Shown here in pieces: positions 43,945-52,892 of a stretch of DNA of 64,000 bases. The DNA is from Candidatus Limnocylindrales bacterium (GTDB lineage Bacteria > Moduliflexota > Moduliflexia > Moduliflexales > JAUQPW01): NCBI GenBank assembly GCA_035559535.1, contig DATMBG010000043.1:1-64000 (forward strand). The letters run 5' to 3'. A model generated the notes under the pieces. The model ran no database searches and was not told the origin of the DNA. It saw only the letters and a program-made list of their open reading frames with translations. Every line of letters begins with the position of its first letter. The stretch's first letter is position 1. Both the position numbers and the translations under genes were made by a program.

Positions 43945-46115
43945 GGTTCTTGTACAAGAGGCCGAATCATCCAAAGATCGACATCTTTGACGTATCGAGA
44001 CCCGGGCCTTATGGTTTTTTGAACTCTCGGTAAAACCGTCTCAAGGGTTTCTATGTAAAGGCGGAATTGATTGAGCTCAGGGGAAAGTTGATAGGCCTGG
44101 TTTCTTAGAAGGAAGGCCTGGGCATCTCCCTGAGCTTTCAAGATTTTTTCCTCTTTAAAAGCCAGACTGGACTGAATGGTACTGGCAGCTTCTCCTTTAG
44201 CTGCATTGATGGTTTCTTCGGCAAAGGTCAAAGCCCGATTGATGATATGAATTTTATCTTCCTGGGCACTGGCTACATCCCGGAACGCCGAGTGGACTTC
44301 TCGGGGAGCATCAACCGATAACAATTGTACAAAAAGAACCTGGATACCCGCCTGATAACCATCCAGGGCATCTTGGAGAATACGTTGTACCTTCTTTTCT
44401 ATATTTCCCCTTTCCGTCGTCAGGATCGAGTCGACCATCATCTGCCCGATAACTTCACGAAGTCCGGCTAAGGTCATACTTCGTACCAACCGATCTGGCT
44501 CACCGAATCTGTAAGCATATTGTATAGGATCCTTTATCTGATATTGTACCGTTAAATTGATATCTACAATGTTTTCATCTCCGGTTATCAAAAAAGCCTC
44601 ATTTTCTACTTTTTTCTGCTCGGCCCAGAGGGTCATGGAGGTCATAGCGGTTGGTGCGGGATTTGAAGGGCCTGCTACGGTTAAGGTTTTAACTGGATTT
44701 GGATTGTTCAGGCTAGAGCCGGCCGAGGTTCGGAACCCAATCTCGACCCTTCGAACCAGATCTTGATGAATCTTTTCGATTTTTTCGATAGGCCACGGCA
44801 GATGGTAGTGAAGACCGGGAGTTAGATCAGAGGAGACTATTCTCCCAAAACGTAATTTCACTCCGATCTCTCCAGGTTCGACGGTTATAAAACCGCTATA
44901 CAGGTAAAGAAGCACAAGACTAATGATAACACCCCATTTGATTCGGGGGGTTGTTACATGAAACCCGGTAAAGGTACTAAGCCAATCTCGTATCTGGATC
45001 CACTCTTCGGGTATGTGGGTCCGGCGGACGCTGGAGATAAATAAGCCGATCATTGCAACGGCCACAACAATTTTGAGGCGCTCCGGAATAACACTGGTGG
45101 TGGTTCCAAAAGTAGCCCGGGGATCGAGGCCAGAGCTCAGATATATCCAGTTGACTATATATCCGGCCAATAAGCTCATCACAACAATGGATCCCAGGTA
45201 GAGAGCCATCACCTTACGACCCAAAAATTTTAATAGGACTACAATGGCCCCTATATTGGTTGCAGGCCCGGATAAGAGAAAAACCAAAGCAGCTCCCGGA
45301 TTTAATCCTTTTAAGATGAGGGTTGCAGCAATGGGCGTCGATGCTGAAGCACAGGTATAGATTGGAATCCCGATGAGCAGCATAAGCAGCATCGTTGTAA
45401 AACCACCACTTAGATATTTTTCGATGATAGAGGCCGGAAGGAGTGTAGCGATAATCCCGGATAAAACCACTCCCAGGACTAACCAGTAAGAAGTTTCATC
45501 AATCAATTCGAGAAATCTTTTATAAAATTCCCGAGTCCAGTAGGTTAAACGGCTCGTTTGCTGTGTATGCGTAACCGCAGGGGGTTCTAAGAGGGTTTCC
45601 AACTGAGGAGGAGGTTCTAGCAAAGACCCCTCCTCTACCAGATCAGAATGGGGATCCCGGGTTAGAGGGGGTTGATCGGGTCGCGGAGTACCGGCTGTAT
45701 CATCCCCCCATAAATTCGTTACAATACCGGCCGTCATGGCTGTAAAAAAAGCGGCTATGGGACGTGCTACGGTCATAATGGGATCCATCAGAGCATAACT
45801 CAGGCTGATGGAATCTACGCCGGTTTCCGGAGTTGAAATGAGAAAAGAAACAGTGGCACCTTTGGTGGCACCCTGTTTTCTTAAAGAAAGCGCCGTGGGA
45901 AGGACTCCACAGGAGCATAAAGGTAAGGGCACTCCCAGAAGAGATGCCCAAAAAACCGACTTGATCTTTCCTGCTCCCAGGTATTTAAGAAAGGTTTTGG
46001 CAGGAATGAGTAAGTTTAAGAGAACCCCTATGATATAACCAAAGAGAAGAAAGAGAGAAGCTTCCTTAAAAACCGTCCAGATTTCTTGAAGGATTTGAAG
46101 TAAAAAATCAATCAT
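43941..46115 (-). CDS. Fusion of COG0701-type permease and HflK-like SPFH protein
   Basis: A 724-residue fusion. Residues 1-145 and 205-345 form a permease of the COG0701/DUF318 (SO_0444-like) family, with the conserved PLPLCSCGVLP near residue 64 and IPIYTCASASTPIAA near residue 255. A Pro-rich linker joins the two permease halves. A single helix near residue 400 (WGVIISLVLLYLYSGF) leads into an SPFH domain with EIGVKLRFGRIVSSDLTPGL and HYHLPWPIEKI. No frameshift is apparent at the joint. COG0701 permeases are proposed metal or arsenical efflux carriers. Fusion to SPFH suggests the transporter sits inside an SPFH assembly with the products of the next two genes. Confidence 0.85.
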   Translation of the reverse strand: MIDFLLQILQEIWTVFKEASLFLLFGYIIGVLLNLLIPAKTFLKYLGAGKIKSVFWASLLGVPLPLCSCGVLPTALSLRKQGATKGATVSFLISTPETGVDSISLSYALMDPIMTVARPIAAFFTAMTAGIVTNLWGDDTAGTPRPDQPPLTRDPHSDLVEEGSLLEPPPQLETLLEPPAVTHTQQTSRLTYWTREFYKRFLELIDETSYWLVLGVVLSGIIATLLPASIIEKYLSGGFTTMLLMLLIGIPIYTCASASTPIAATLILKGLNPGAALVFLLSGPATNIGAIVVLLKFLGRKVMALYLGSIVVMSLLAGYIVNWIYLSSGLDPRATFGTTTSVIPERLKIVVAVAMIGLFISSVRRTHIPEEWIQIRDWLSTFTGFHVTTPRIKWGVIISLVLLYLYSGFITVEPGEIGVKLRFGRIVSSDLTPGLHYHLPWPIEKIEKIHQDLVRRVEIGFRTSAGSSLNNPNPVKTLTVAGPSNPAPTAMTSMTLWAEQKKVENEAFLITGDENIVDINLTVQYQIKDPIQYAYRFGEPDRLVRSMTLAGLREVIGQMMVDSILTTERGNIEKKVQRILQDALDGYQAGIQVLFVQLLSVDAPREVHSAFRDVASAQEDKIHIINRALTFAEETINAAKGEAASTIQSSLAFKEEKILKAQGDAQAFLLRNQAYQLSPELNQFRLYIETLETVLPRVQKTIRPGSRYVKDVDLWMIRPLVQEP
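45540..45562. repeat. GTAGGTCAAAC-like sequence inside the permease-SPFH gene
   Basis: gtaggttaaacggctcgtttgct resembles the intergenic GTAGGTTAAACGTCTCGTTTGA palindrome and falls in the linker between the two permease halves (QTSRLTYW). It may be a captured repeat or chance. Confidence 0.4.
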
Positions 46116-46580
46116 TCGTCACCAGAAAAACCTACCCCACCCTTTGTCTATCCAGAAGAATTAATCCCCTCGTCTTATAGGGACGAGGGGATGAAAGGTC
46201 AGGTATTTTTTTGTATTACTACTTAAGCCCTCACCCCCAGCCCCTCTCCCACGCTGCGGGAGAGGGGGGGTTGGGAAGCGAAGGCAGCACTGGGGGTGAG
46301 GGGCCCCTCACCCGTACTCTAAATTAAATGGACTATGTACTACTACCTTGTAAAGTTAGCTTTTTTAATATACCTTAAAAACTCCCTTAGGGGGGATCTG
46401 TTTATAGCAAAATAACTCCCCAACTTTATGAGAGGAAGCTCCGTTAAGAGCAACCGGTTCGGAACAGATCTACCCCAGATCGCTGCTGGGAGGGTCAAAC
46501 GAGACGTTCGAGTCAAACGAGACGTTTGACCTACTCCAAACAGTCAGCTCCTGACGGGGTTTTATTAACTTTACAAAGTA
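46116..46580. repeat. Repeat-rich intergenic region
   Basis: No gene. It holds a hairpin ATCCCCTCGTC/GACGAGGGGAT (46164-46192), a CCC-rich MITE-like repeat (46228-46320), and two GTAGGTCAAAC-type units in tandem (46493-46534). Confidence 0.6.
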
Positions 46581-47612
46581 CTACTTTGGTAAATACTTCT
46601 TGTCTAACTGGCAGGCCACGGAGTATTGAGGATCGACCACATTGGCAACTTCAATTTGAGCCGCCTGCCCCAGTAATTGATAAGCTTCCATTTTGTCAAA
46701 GCCGTAGTCTGTAACCAGCCAGTTAATTAAATCCACACAGGCGATTCTCAGGGCATCGATCAAAGGTCGTGTGCTGCCGATAGACATGATGAATTTATCA
46801 TTCTCCAGACGGGGCCAGTTGATGGTTTTCCCTTTGATCAAATCCACGGTGAACTCTACGTCCATGGAAGTCTCGATAGCTGCTCCCATGACCTCGCCAT
46901 CTCCTTGTGCAGCATGTCCATCACCGATCATAAATAAGGCACCAGGTTCAAAAACCGGAAAATACATGGTTACTCCGGAGATGACCTCATTAAAATCCAT
47001 ATTAGCCCCATGGGGACCCGGAACCAGGGAGCTGATACACTCCTTTCCCGGAGGAGCCGTACCAATAGTTCCCAGGAATGATCGGATAGGAACCTCTTCC
47101 TTTCCTACTTTGCTCTTGGGCATATCTAAAACTGCCGCCGTTTTATCTGGATTAAACTTCCAAATATACAGAGTATCCTTCACCGGATCTGTCACCATTT
47201 GGGTTTTATACTCTGGAGCCAGAGCCCCAAAATAGGGAATGGCCCCGCCCCAACCCCAATCCCGGTTTGGAGCAACTTTTAACAGTTTCACCACCAGCGT
47301 GTCTCCGGGTTCTGCCCCTTCAATGTAAAAGGGACCCGTTTGAGGGTTCACTTTGGTAAGATCCAGTTTGGGAGCTAAGGTTTTGTCTGTGGGCGCAAAG
47401 GCATCATTGGATGCATCCCGGGTTCTCGTAATTACTTTATCCCCGGGTTTAATTTTTAAAGCAGGAGGATGGGAATGACAGTAAGTGAAATAAACTTTAT
47501 CCCCCGGGTCATATCTATGCTCTGCCGCTGAAACAGGAAAACTCACCAGGATGGAGAAAAGAAAAACCGAAACGCTGACTACCCCTACGAATCGTTTGAT
47601 TAACAACCTCAT
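46581..47612 (-). CDS. Acetamidase/formamidase family protein, secreted
   Basis: A 343-residue member of the acetamidase/formamidase (FmdA/AmdA) family, which hydrolyses short amides. A Sec-type signal is present (FVGVVSVSVFLFSILVSFPVSAAE). Family segments include EGAEPGDTLVVKLL near residue 100, GPHGANMDFNEV near residue 203 and GDGHAAQGDGEVMGAAIE near residue 236. Secretion is unusual relative to cytoplasmic formamidases but occurs in part of the family. It lies between two SPFH genes in the same direction. Confidence 0.88.
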   Translation of the reverse strand: MRLLIKRFVGVVSVSVFLFSILVSFPVSAAEHRYDPGDKVYFTYCHSHPPALKIKPGDKVITRTRDASNDAFAPTDKTLAPKLDLTKVNPQTGPFYIEGAEPGDTLVVKLLKVAPNRDWGWGGAIPYFGALAPEYKTQMVTDPVKDTLYIWKFNPDKTAAVLDMPKSKVGKEEVPIRSFLGTIGTAPPGKECISSLVPGPHGANMDFNEVISGVTMYFPVFEPGALFMIGDGHAAQGDGEVMGAAIETSMDVEFTVDLIKGKTINWPRLENDKFIMSIGSTRPLIDALRIACVDLINWLVTDYGFDKMEAYQLLGQAAQIEVANVVDPQYSVACQLDKKYLPK

Positions 47613-47677
47613 AATTAACCTCCTTAGTTAAAGTTCAGGGTTAACTCCAAGAACAGATTATAGGCAGGTAAAAGGAT

Positions 47678-48586
47678 TTATTCAGGTTTATGATCACCTC
47701 CTTCCCCATAGACATAATTACGGTCGTACAAAAGTCTGAATAAATCCGAATTTAAGGGTAAAATCATACTGGTTTTATCGTTCATGAACGATTTATAAGC
47801 CTCCAGGGTTCTTAAAAACTGATAAAACTCAGGGTTTTTATTCACGGCTTCCGCATAGATTTTGGTTGATTCAGCCTCTCCTTCCCCTTTGTAGGCCTGG
47901 GCAACCTTGTAAGCTTCCGATACAATCCTCGTCCTTTCCTTGGCGGCCTCTGCACGTATCTTAAGCCCTTCTTCCTCGCCCTCTGATCGATACTTCATGC
48001 TAATACGTCCCCGCTCCGATTTCATCCTCTGAAAAACACTTTCCCGATTTTTTTCTGGAAAATCCAACTGTTGTATCCGGACATCTGCGATGAAGATCCC
48101 GTAATCTTGACTTGCAATCTCCCGACACTTCCTGGTTACCTCTGCCATGATCGCGTCGGCTTGATAATCTTCGGGATTCACGGTGATGAAAGTTGTCAGT
48201 TCCACCTTACCCAGGGCCGCACCTAACTGCGCCGATACAATATCCAAAAGCCTGGATTCGGCCCCTTTTTTGTCGAAAACCGTCTGTAAGAACTTCTTGG
48301 GATCTTCAATTTTCCATAAGAGAAAACTGGAAGCCATGATATTTTTCTTACTTAGGGAAAGAAATTCTTGAGACGGGGATTCAAAGACCCAAAAACGGTT
48401 ATCGAATCGAAGGACATCCTGAAAGGGATAAGGGTACTTAAGTTTTAAACCCGGTGATTTGAGAACGCGAACCGGATTACCGAACTGGGTTACAATGGCA
48501 TATTCCCGTTCGTCAACAATAAAAAAGCAGGACCATCCTACCAGCAGAATAAGAATTATCAGGATAATATGTATTTTCCTTTGCAT
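47678..48586 (-). CDS. HflC-like SPFH protein
   Basis: A 302-residue SPFH protein with one N-terminal helix (IHIILIILILLVGWSCFFIV), EYAIVTQFGNPVRVLKSPGL and KLKYPYPFQDV, then the Arg/Glu-rich helix (KIRAEAAKERTRIVSEAYK). It is the fourth SPFH gene in 7 kb and the first in transcription order; the formamidase gene separates it from the other three. HflC-type proteins usually pair with HflK. Confidence 0.9.
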   Translation of the reverse strand: MQRKIHIILIILILLVGWSCFFIVDEREYAIVTQFGNPVRVLKSPGLKLKYPYPFQDVLRFDNRFWVFESPSQEFLSLSKKNIMASSFLLWKIEDPKKFLQTVFDKKGAESRLLDIVSAQLGAALGKVELTTFITVNPEDYQADAIMAEVTRKCREIASQDYGIFIADVRIQQLDFPEKNRESVFQRMKSERGRISMKYRSEGEEEGLKIRAEAAKERTRIVSEAYKVAQAYKGEGEAESTKIYAEAVNKNPEFYQFLRTLEAYKSFMNDKTSMILPLNSDLFRLLYDRNYVYGEGGDHKPE

Positions 48587-48727
48587 CTTTACCAGCTTAA
48601 ACTCTAAAATAAAAGCTTGTCAAGTTTTATTTGATATAATTATCTTAAAGCAAAATGGAGGCCTAATTAATAAATCTTTTGGAAACCTAAGGAGCTCCTC
48701 AGGAATTTAACTTTCAAAGCTTTCAAA

Positions 48728-48813
48728 CATAAAACGTGATGCGTAAGACGTGATCAAGTCCTATATGAACCCGATAGGCCCTTTCACTGATTACGCATTG
48801 CCTTATTATTCCT
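48728..48813. repeat. Heptamer-word hairpin repeat (cgtgatg type)
   Basis: Words cgtgatg, cgtaaga, cgtgatc near 48736-48757 face tgattacgcattgcc near 48788-48803. It lies between divergent genes. Confidence 0.65.
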
Positions 48814-48814
48814 T

Positions 48815-49138
48815 ATGATTTATGAACTCAGGATTTACAAAGCGATGCCGGGGCGAATGCCGGATCTTTTAAATCGTTTTGCAAAGATAACCCTTTCGTT
48901 TTTCGAAAAGCATGGGATGAAAGTTATCGGATTCTGGCAACCCCTGGTGGGAAATAACAATGAACTTATCTACCTCCTCGCCTTTGAAGACATCAATCAC
49001 TTTGAAAGAGCCTGGAAGGCCATGAAAGAAGATCCCGAATGGTTAAAAGCTCGAGCCGAAACGGAGAAGAATGGCCCCTTAGTGGAAAACGTCCAGAACA
49101 TCCTTCTCACTCCTACCAGTTTCTCTCCGATGAAGTAG
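48815..49138 (+). CDS. NIPSNAP-family protein
   Basis: A 107-residue ferredoxin-like (dimeric alpha-beta barrel) protein of the NIPSNAP family. It begins MIYELRIYKAMPGRMPDLL and has the typical IGFWQPLVGNNNELIYLLAFED segment near residue 42 (key parts FWQPLVG, LIYLLAFED). Bacterial members are small cytoplasmic proteins of unknown function. The next gene begins after a word hairpin. Confidence 0.88.
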   Translation: MIYELRIYKAMPGRMPDLLNRFAKITLSFFEKHGMKVIGFWQPLVGNNNELIYLLAFEDINHFERAWKAMKEDPEWLKARAETEKNGPLVENVQNILLTPTSFSPMK

Positions 49139-49246
49139 GAGGGTGTCGGGCGTGGGAGTGTGGGAGTGTGGGGGTATGGGGGTAGGGAAGTGGGGATAAA
49201 GAAGATGAAACTCCCCACGCCCATACTCCCATACTCCCATACCATT
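49139..49246. repeat. Word hairpin (period-8, gggagtgt type)
   Basis: Words gggagtgt, gggggtat, ggaagtgg on the left and atactccc, atactcccatac on the right form a hairpin immediately before the next ATG. The words match the large element at 22456-22700. Confidence 0.75.
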
Positions 49247-49249
49247 TTC

Positions 49250-50332
49250 ATGAACTCTAAAGATAAAATCAAATCCCGGGCGGAAATCATTGAGATAGCC
49301 TCTCATCTTCGAAAAGCAGGGCGTAAGATCGTTACCACCAACGGGGCCTTTGACCTCCTGCATCCGGGTCATGTAAAAATGCTTCAAGAAGCAAAGAGTC
49401 TGGGAGATGTTCTTATCGTGGGGGTTAACAGTGATGCTTCTATACGTAGATTTAAAGGTCCCCACCGACCCATCTATTCGGAGCGTGATCGGGCAGAGAT
49501 GTTGGCGGCGCTTGCCTGTACCGATTATATTACTATTTTTGATGAGTTAACCCCGGTCACCCTTTTAGATCATATCCGGCCCCATATTCACGTAAACTCT
49601 CCGGAACATGGGTATGATTGTATTGAAAAAGAAGTAGTTCTTCGCCATGGGGGAGAAATTTATCTTTCCAAATTAATAGAAGGTCTTTCTACCAGTTCCC
49701 TTATTGAAAAAATCTTACATGTTTATAGCCAGCCTTCTTATAAAGCCGTTTTTTTAGATCCAGAGACCCTTTTTAAAAGTCCACAGCTTATCCCTCCGAT
49801 GTTAGATAATTTCGATGAGGAGGTACTTCGGGTATTACCCGGCTTTTTACAGGCCGATTATCGATTGATTATCCTGGCGAACCATCCGGAAGTTGCCATG
49901 GGCCAGCTTACCGAGCAAGACCTTAAGCGCTATTATGGAGCCGTACAACAACTTCTTAAATCCCAGGGAATTGAACTGGCAGGGATTTACTTTTGTCCTC
50001 ATCATCCGGAAGGGAACGTAGCCTCTTACCGGGTGGAATGTTCTTGTCGAAAACCTCGTCCCGGCCTTATAGAGCAGGCTGTTTCCGATCTGAATCTTAA
50101 TCTTGCCCGTAGTTTCGTAATAAGTAAAGGCCTGGAAAACATTTTGATGGGTCGAGAAATTAATTGCAAAACTATTTTGGTGGAAAGTCCTTCCGGCAGA
50201 GGAGCCGGAATTGTCAACTCCACTCCTACCCAGAACCCTCAACGCCATTTTTATGTGGGACCTCATTTTAGGGTAGAGGATTTTGAAGAAGCTTTAAACC
50301 TGATTACAACTCAGCAGGTCAACAAAGGATAA
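49250..50332 (+). CDS. HldE-like heptose adenylyltransferase fused to a degenerate GmhB-like domain
   Basis: A 360-residue fusion. Residues 1-160 are a cytidylyltransferase-like domain close to HldE-C/RfaE2 (NGAFDLLHPGHVKMLQEAK with the HxGH motif near residue 37; SERDRAEMLAAL) that would make ADP-heptose. Residues 170-345 resemble the HAD phosphatase GmhB, including the zinc-type CPHHPEG and CSCRKPRPG. However, FLDPETLF stands where DxD is needed, and SKGLENILMG replaces the GDxxxD loop, so phosphatase activity is doubtful. I start at MNSKDKIKSRAEI; an earlier start would translate the repeat. Confidence 0.8.
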   Translation: MNSKDKIKSRAEIIEIASHLRKAGRKIVTTNGAFDLLHPGHVKMLQEAKSLGDVLIVGVNSDASIRRFKGPHRPIYSERDRAEMLAALACTDYITIFDELTPVTLLDHIRPHIHVNSPEHGYDCIEKEVVLRHGGEIYLSKLIEGLSTSSLIEKILHVYSQPSYKAVFLDPETLFKSPQLIPPMLDNFDEEVLRVLPGFLQADYRLIILANHPEVAMGQLTEQDLKRYYGAVQQLLKSQGIELAGIYFCPHHPEGNVASYRVECSCRKPRPGLIEQAVSDLNLNLARSFVISKGLENILMGREINCKTILVESPSGRGAGIVNSTPTQNPQRHFYVGPHFRVEDFEEALNLITTQQVNKG

Positions 50333-50430
50333 ATATTCTGGATAGAGAAAGGGGATGGTTAAAGGATTTTTTGGACTTAGCAGGTAGATAAATCCTTATT
50401 TAAGGGCATGCCTTCCCATCGCTTGAGATT

Positions 50431-52293
50431 ATGAAAGACGAAGATAAAACAAAGGAACAACTCCTCCGGGAATTAAAGGCACTTCGAGAATATTTGCCCA
50501 AATTAGAACAGGTAAAAACCAGGGCCGGATTGGTTCAGTACTTATTAAGGAAGAACATGGAACAATTTAAGAGTATTTATCAGGCTATTGCCAGCGGTGT
50601 TATTGTACGAAATGCCAAAGGGAAGGTTGTGTATGCAAACGAAGCTGCGTGTAAGCTCATGGGATTAACCCTGGATCAGATCCGAGGGCGAGTGCCCATA
50701 GATCCTGCATGGCGTGCTATTTATGAAAATGGTTCTCCTTTCCTTTTTGAAACGTGTCCCGGTATGTTAACCCTTCATACCGGGAAATCCATATCCAATG
50801 TAGTGGTCGGTATTTTTCCTGTCGGGGAAGAAGGTTCGATACTCCCGGGGAAACCCGGATCAACCGGGAAACCTCGCTGGATCTTAATGAATTCCCAACC
50901 TATCCTGGATTCCCATACCAGGGCTTTAAAAGGCGCGGTGGATACCTTTATAGATATTACGGAGCGTAAACATTATGAGGAAACGATTCTTCACATGGCT
51001 TATTACGATGCTTTGACGGATCTACCCAATCGTATTTTGTTTAGTGATCGCCTTGCCATGGAGCTGGCCCATGCCCGTCGTGAACAGAAAAAACTGGCCA
51101 TCCTGCTTCTCAACCTGGATCGGTTTAGAGTCATCAATGATTCGTTGGGGCATACCTTTGGAGATCGTTTGTTGCAGAGTGTTGCATTTCGACTGAGAAA
51201 TTGTGTACGGGAAGGAGATACCGTGGCTCGCCTGGGGGGAGATGAGTTCCTGTTGCTCATAACCGGAATTAGCCGATCGGAAGATGCTGCTAAAGTTGTC
51301 CAGAAAATCCTTGAGGCCCTCAAACCCCCTTTTCATTTCGAAGGCCATGAACTTCATATCACTGCCAGTGTGGGGGTTGCCCTTTATCCCGATGACGGAG
51401 AAGATGTCCAGACCTTATTAAAGAGCGCTAACACGGCTCTACACCGTGCCAAAGAACAAGGTCGAGATACTTACCAGCTTCACACGGCAACCATGAACGC
51501 CAAGGCCTTTGATCGGCTTATGTTAGAACATGGGCTGCGGCGGGCTCTCGAACGGGATGAACTGGTGGTGTATTACCAACCCCAGGTAAACCTCAGTACC
51601 AAACAAATAGTTGGTATGGAAGCCCTGGTACGCTGGCGACACCCGGATCAAGGAATCATCCTTCCGGCAAGATTTATTCCCTTAGCGGAAGAAACCGGAC
51701 TTATTATTCCCATCGGGGAAAAGGTCTTGCGAGCCGCCTGTGCCCAGAATAAAGCCTGGCAGGATGCCGGCTTTCCACCCTTACGGGTCTCGGTAAACCT
51801 TTCAGCCCGCCATTTTAAACAAAAAAACCTGGTGGAAACCATCGCCCGGGCCCTTAAAGAAACCGGACTGGATCCTAAATATCTGGATTTGGAACTCACC
51901 GAAGGGACCATCATGGAAAATGCAGAAGAAACAATCAAAACCTTGCGCGCTTTGAAGGACATGGGAGTTCATCTCTCCATAGATGATTTTGGAACCGGAT
52001 ATTCTTCACTCAATTACCTGAGACGGTTTCCTATCGATACCTTGAAGATTGATCAGTCTTTTGTGCGGGATATCCCCACCAATCCCGATGATGCAGCCAT
52101 TGCCGCAGCTATTATTGCGATGGCCCATAGCTTAAAATTGAAAGTAACAGCCGAAGGAGTGGAAACCGAAGAACAGTTGCCGTTTTTATATTCTCAACAG
52201 TGCGATGAAGTCCAGGGATATTACTTTAGCAAACCTCTGCCCCCTGAGGCATTTGCCCAATTATTGAAGGAAGGAGTCTCCCTTAAATCCTGA
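50431..52293 (+). CDS. PAS-GGDEF-EAL cyclic-di-GMP signalling protein
   Basis: A 620-residue protein. A coiled coil (residues 1-40) leads to a PAS domain (residues 45-175, GVIVRNAKGKVVYANEAA), then GGDEF (residues 190-345; motif RLGGDEF intact) and EAL (residues 365-615; GMEALVRWRHP, LSIDDFGTGYSS and the later E residues present). Both enzymatic motifs look intact, so it could make and break c-di-GMP. It is cytoplasmic, with no membrane segment. The PAS domain would sense a ligand or redox state. Confidence 0.93.
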   Translation: MKDEDKTKEQLLRELKALREYLPKLEQVKTRAGLVQYLLRKNMEQFKSIYQAIASGVIVRNAKGKVVYANEAACKLMGLTLDQIRGRVPIDPAWRAIYENGSPFLFETCPGMLTLHTGKSISNVVVGIFPVGEEGSILPGKPGSTGKPRWILMNSQPILDSHTRALKGAVDTFIDITERKHYEETILHMAYYDALTDLPNRILFSDRLAMELAHARREQKKLAILLLNLDRFRVINDSLGHTFGDRLLQSVAFRLRNCVREGDTVARLGGDEFLLLITGISRSEDAAKVVQKILEALKPPFHFEGHELHITASVGVALYPDDGEDVQTLLKSANTALHRAKEQGRDTYQLHTATMNAKAFDRLMLEHGLRRALERDELVVYYQPQVNLSTKQIVGMEALVRWRHPDQGIILPARFIPLAEETGLIIPIGEKVLRAACAQNKAWQDAGFPPLRVSVNLSARHFKQKNLVETIARALKETGLDPKYLDLELTEGTIMENAEETIKTLRALKDMGVHLSIDDFGTGYSSLNYLRRFPIDTLKIDQSFVRDIPTNPDDAAIAAAIIAMAHSLKLKVTAEGVETEEQLPFLYSQQCDEVQGYYFSKPLPPEAFAQLLKEGVSLKS

Positions 52294-52542
52294 TTGGATT
52301 CCCTACTGACTCAAAATCCTTTGTCCCTCTTTAGAGACCATTTCGAAAATCCCCCCTAGAAATAGAAACATACGACCACAACCTTTTTGTCGTGGAGGGA
52401 TATTCGTTACGGAAATTTGAAGATGCCCGCTTATCAGAAAATTTAAGAAAAATTTTGTATACCCCGATCCAAAGATCCAAAGGTATATCCCTGTTTTTAG
52501 ATCTTTTCGCTCTAAACTCCCCTGAACCCTTTTAAAAAAGTC

Positions 52543-52571
52543 TTGACATTCCCACGTAATCAGATCATATT
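52543..52571 (+). promoter_or_regulatory. Sigma-70 promoter of tRNA-Gly
   Basis: TTGACA (52543-52548), 17-base spacer, CATATT (52566-52571), ten bases before the tRNA. A good consensus match. Confidence 0.7.
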
Positions 52572-52580
52572 GAAATAAAA

Positions 52581-52656
52581 GCGGGCATAACTCAGCTGGT
52601 AGAGTATGAGCTTCCCAAGCTCAGAGTCGCGGGTTCGAATCCCGTTGCCCGCTCCA
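52581..52656 (+). tRNA. tRNA-Gly (anticodon CCC)
   Basis: Acceptor GCGGGCA/TGCCCGC, discriminator T, followed by an encoded CCA (52654-52656), unlike the other tRNAs in the window. The anticodon loop TTCCCAA gives CCC, and the T arm is CGGGTTCGAATCCCG. Confidence 0.95.
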
Positions 52657-52892
52657 ATTTTAATTTTCTCTATTTTATCTCCTCTTTTAATTCCTTTACT
52701 TTCTTTCATATTTATTATCTACTTTTACTTTTTATCTCTCCCTTTATCTCCTCTCATTTACCTGACCATAAAGTATCGGTAACAAATTATTACCATTACC
52801 ACCATAAATTTTTTATGGTCTATTACCAAAAATGGGGATATAATAGATAAAGATTAAACAACAACAAACTTTTTAGCACCTACCCAGATAGG

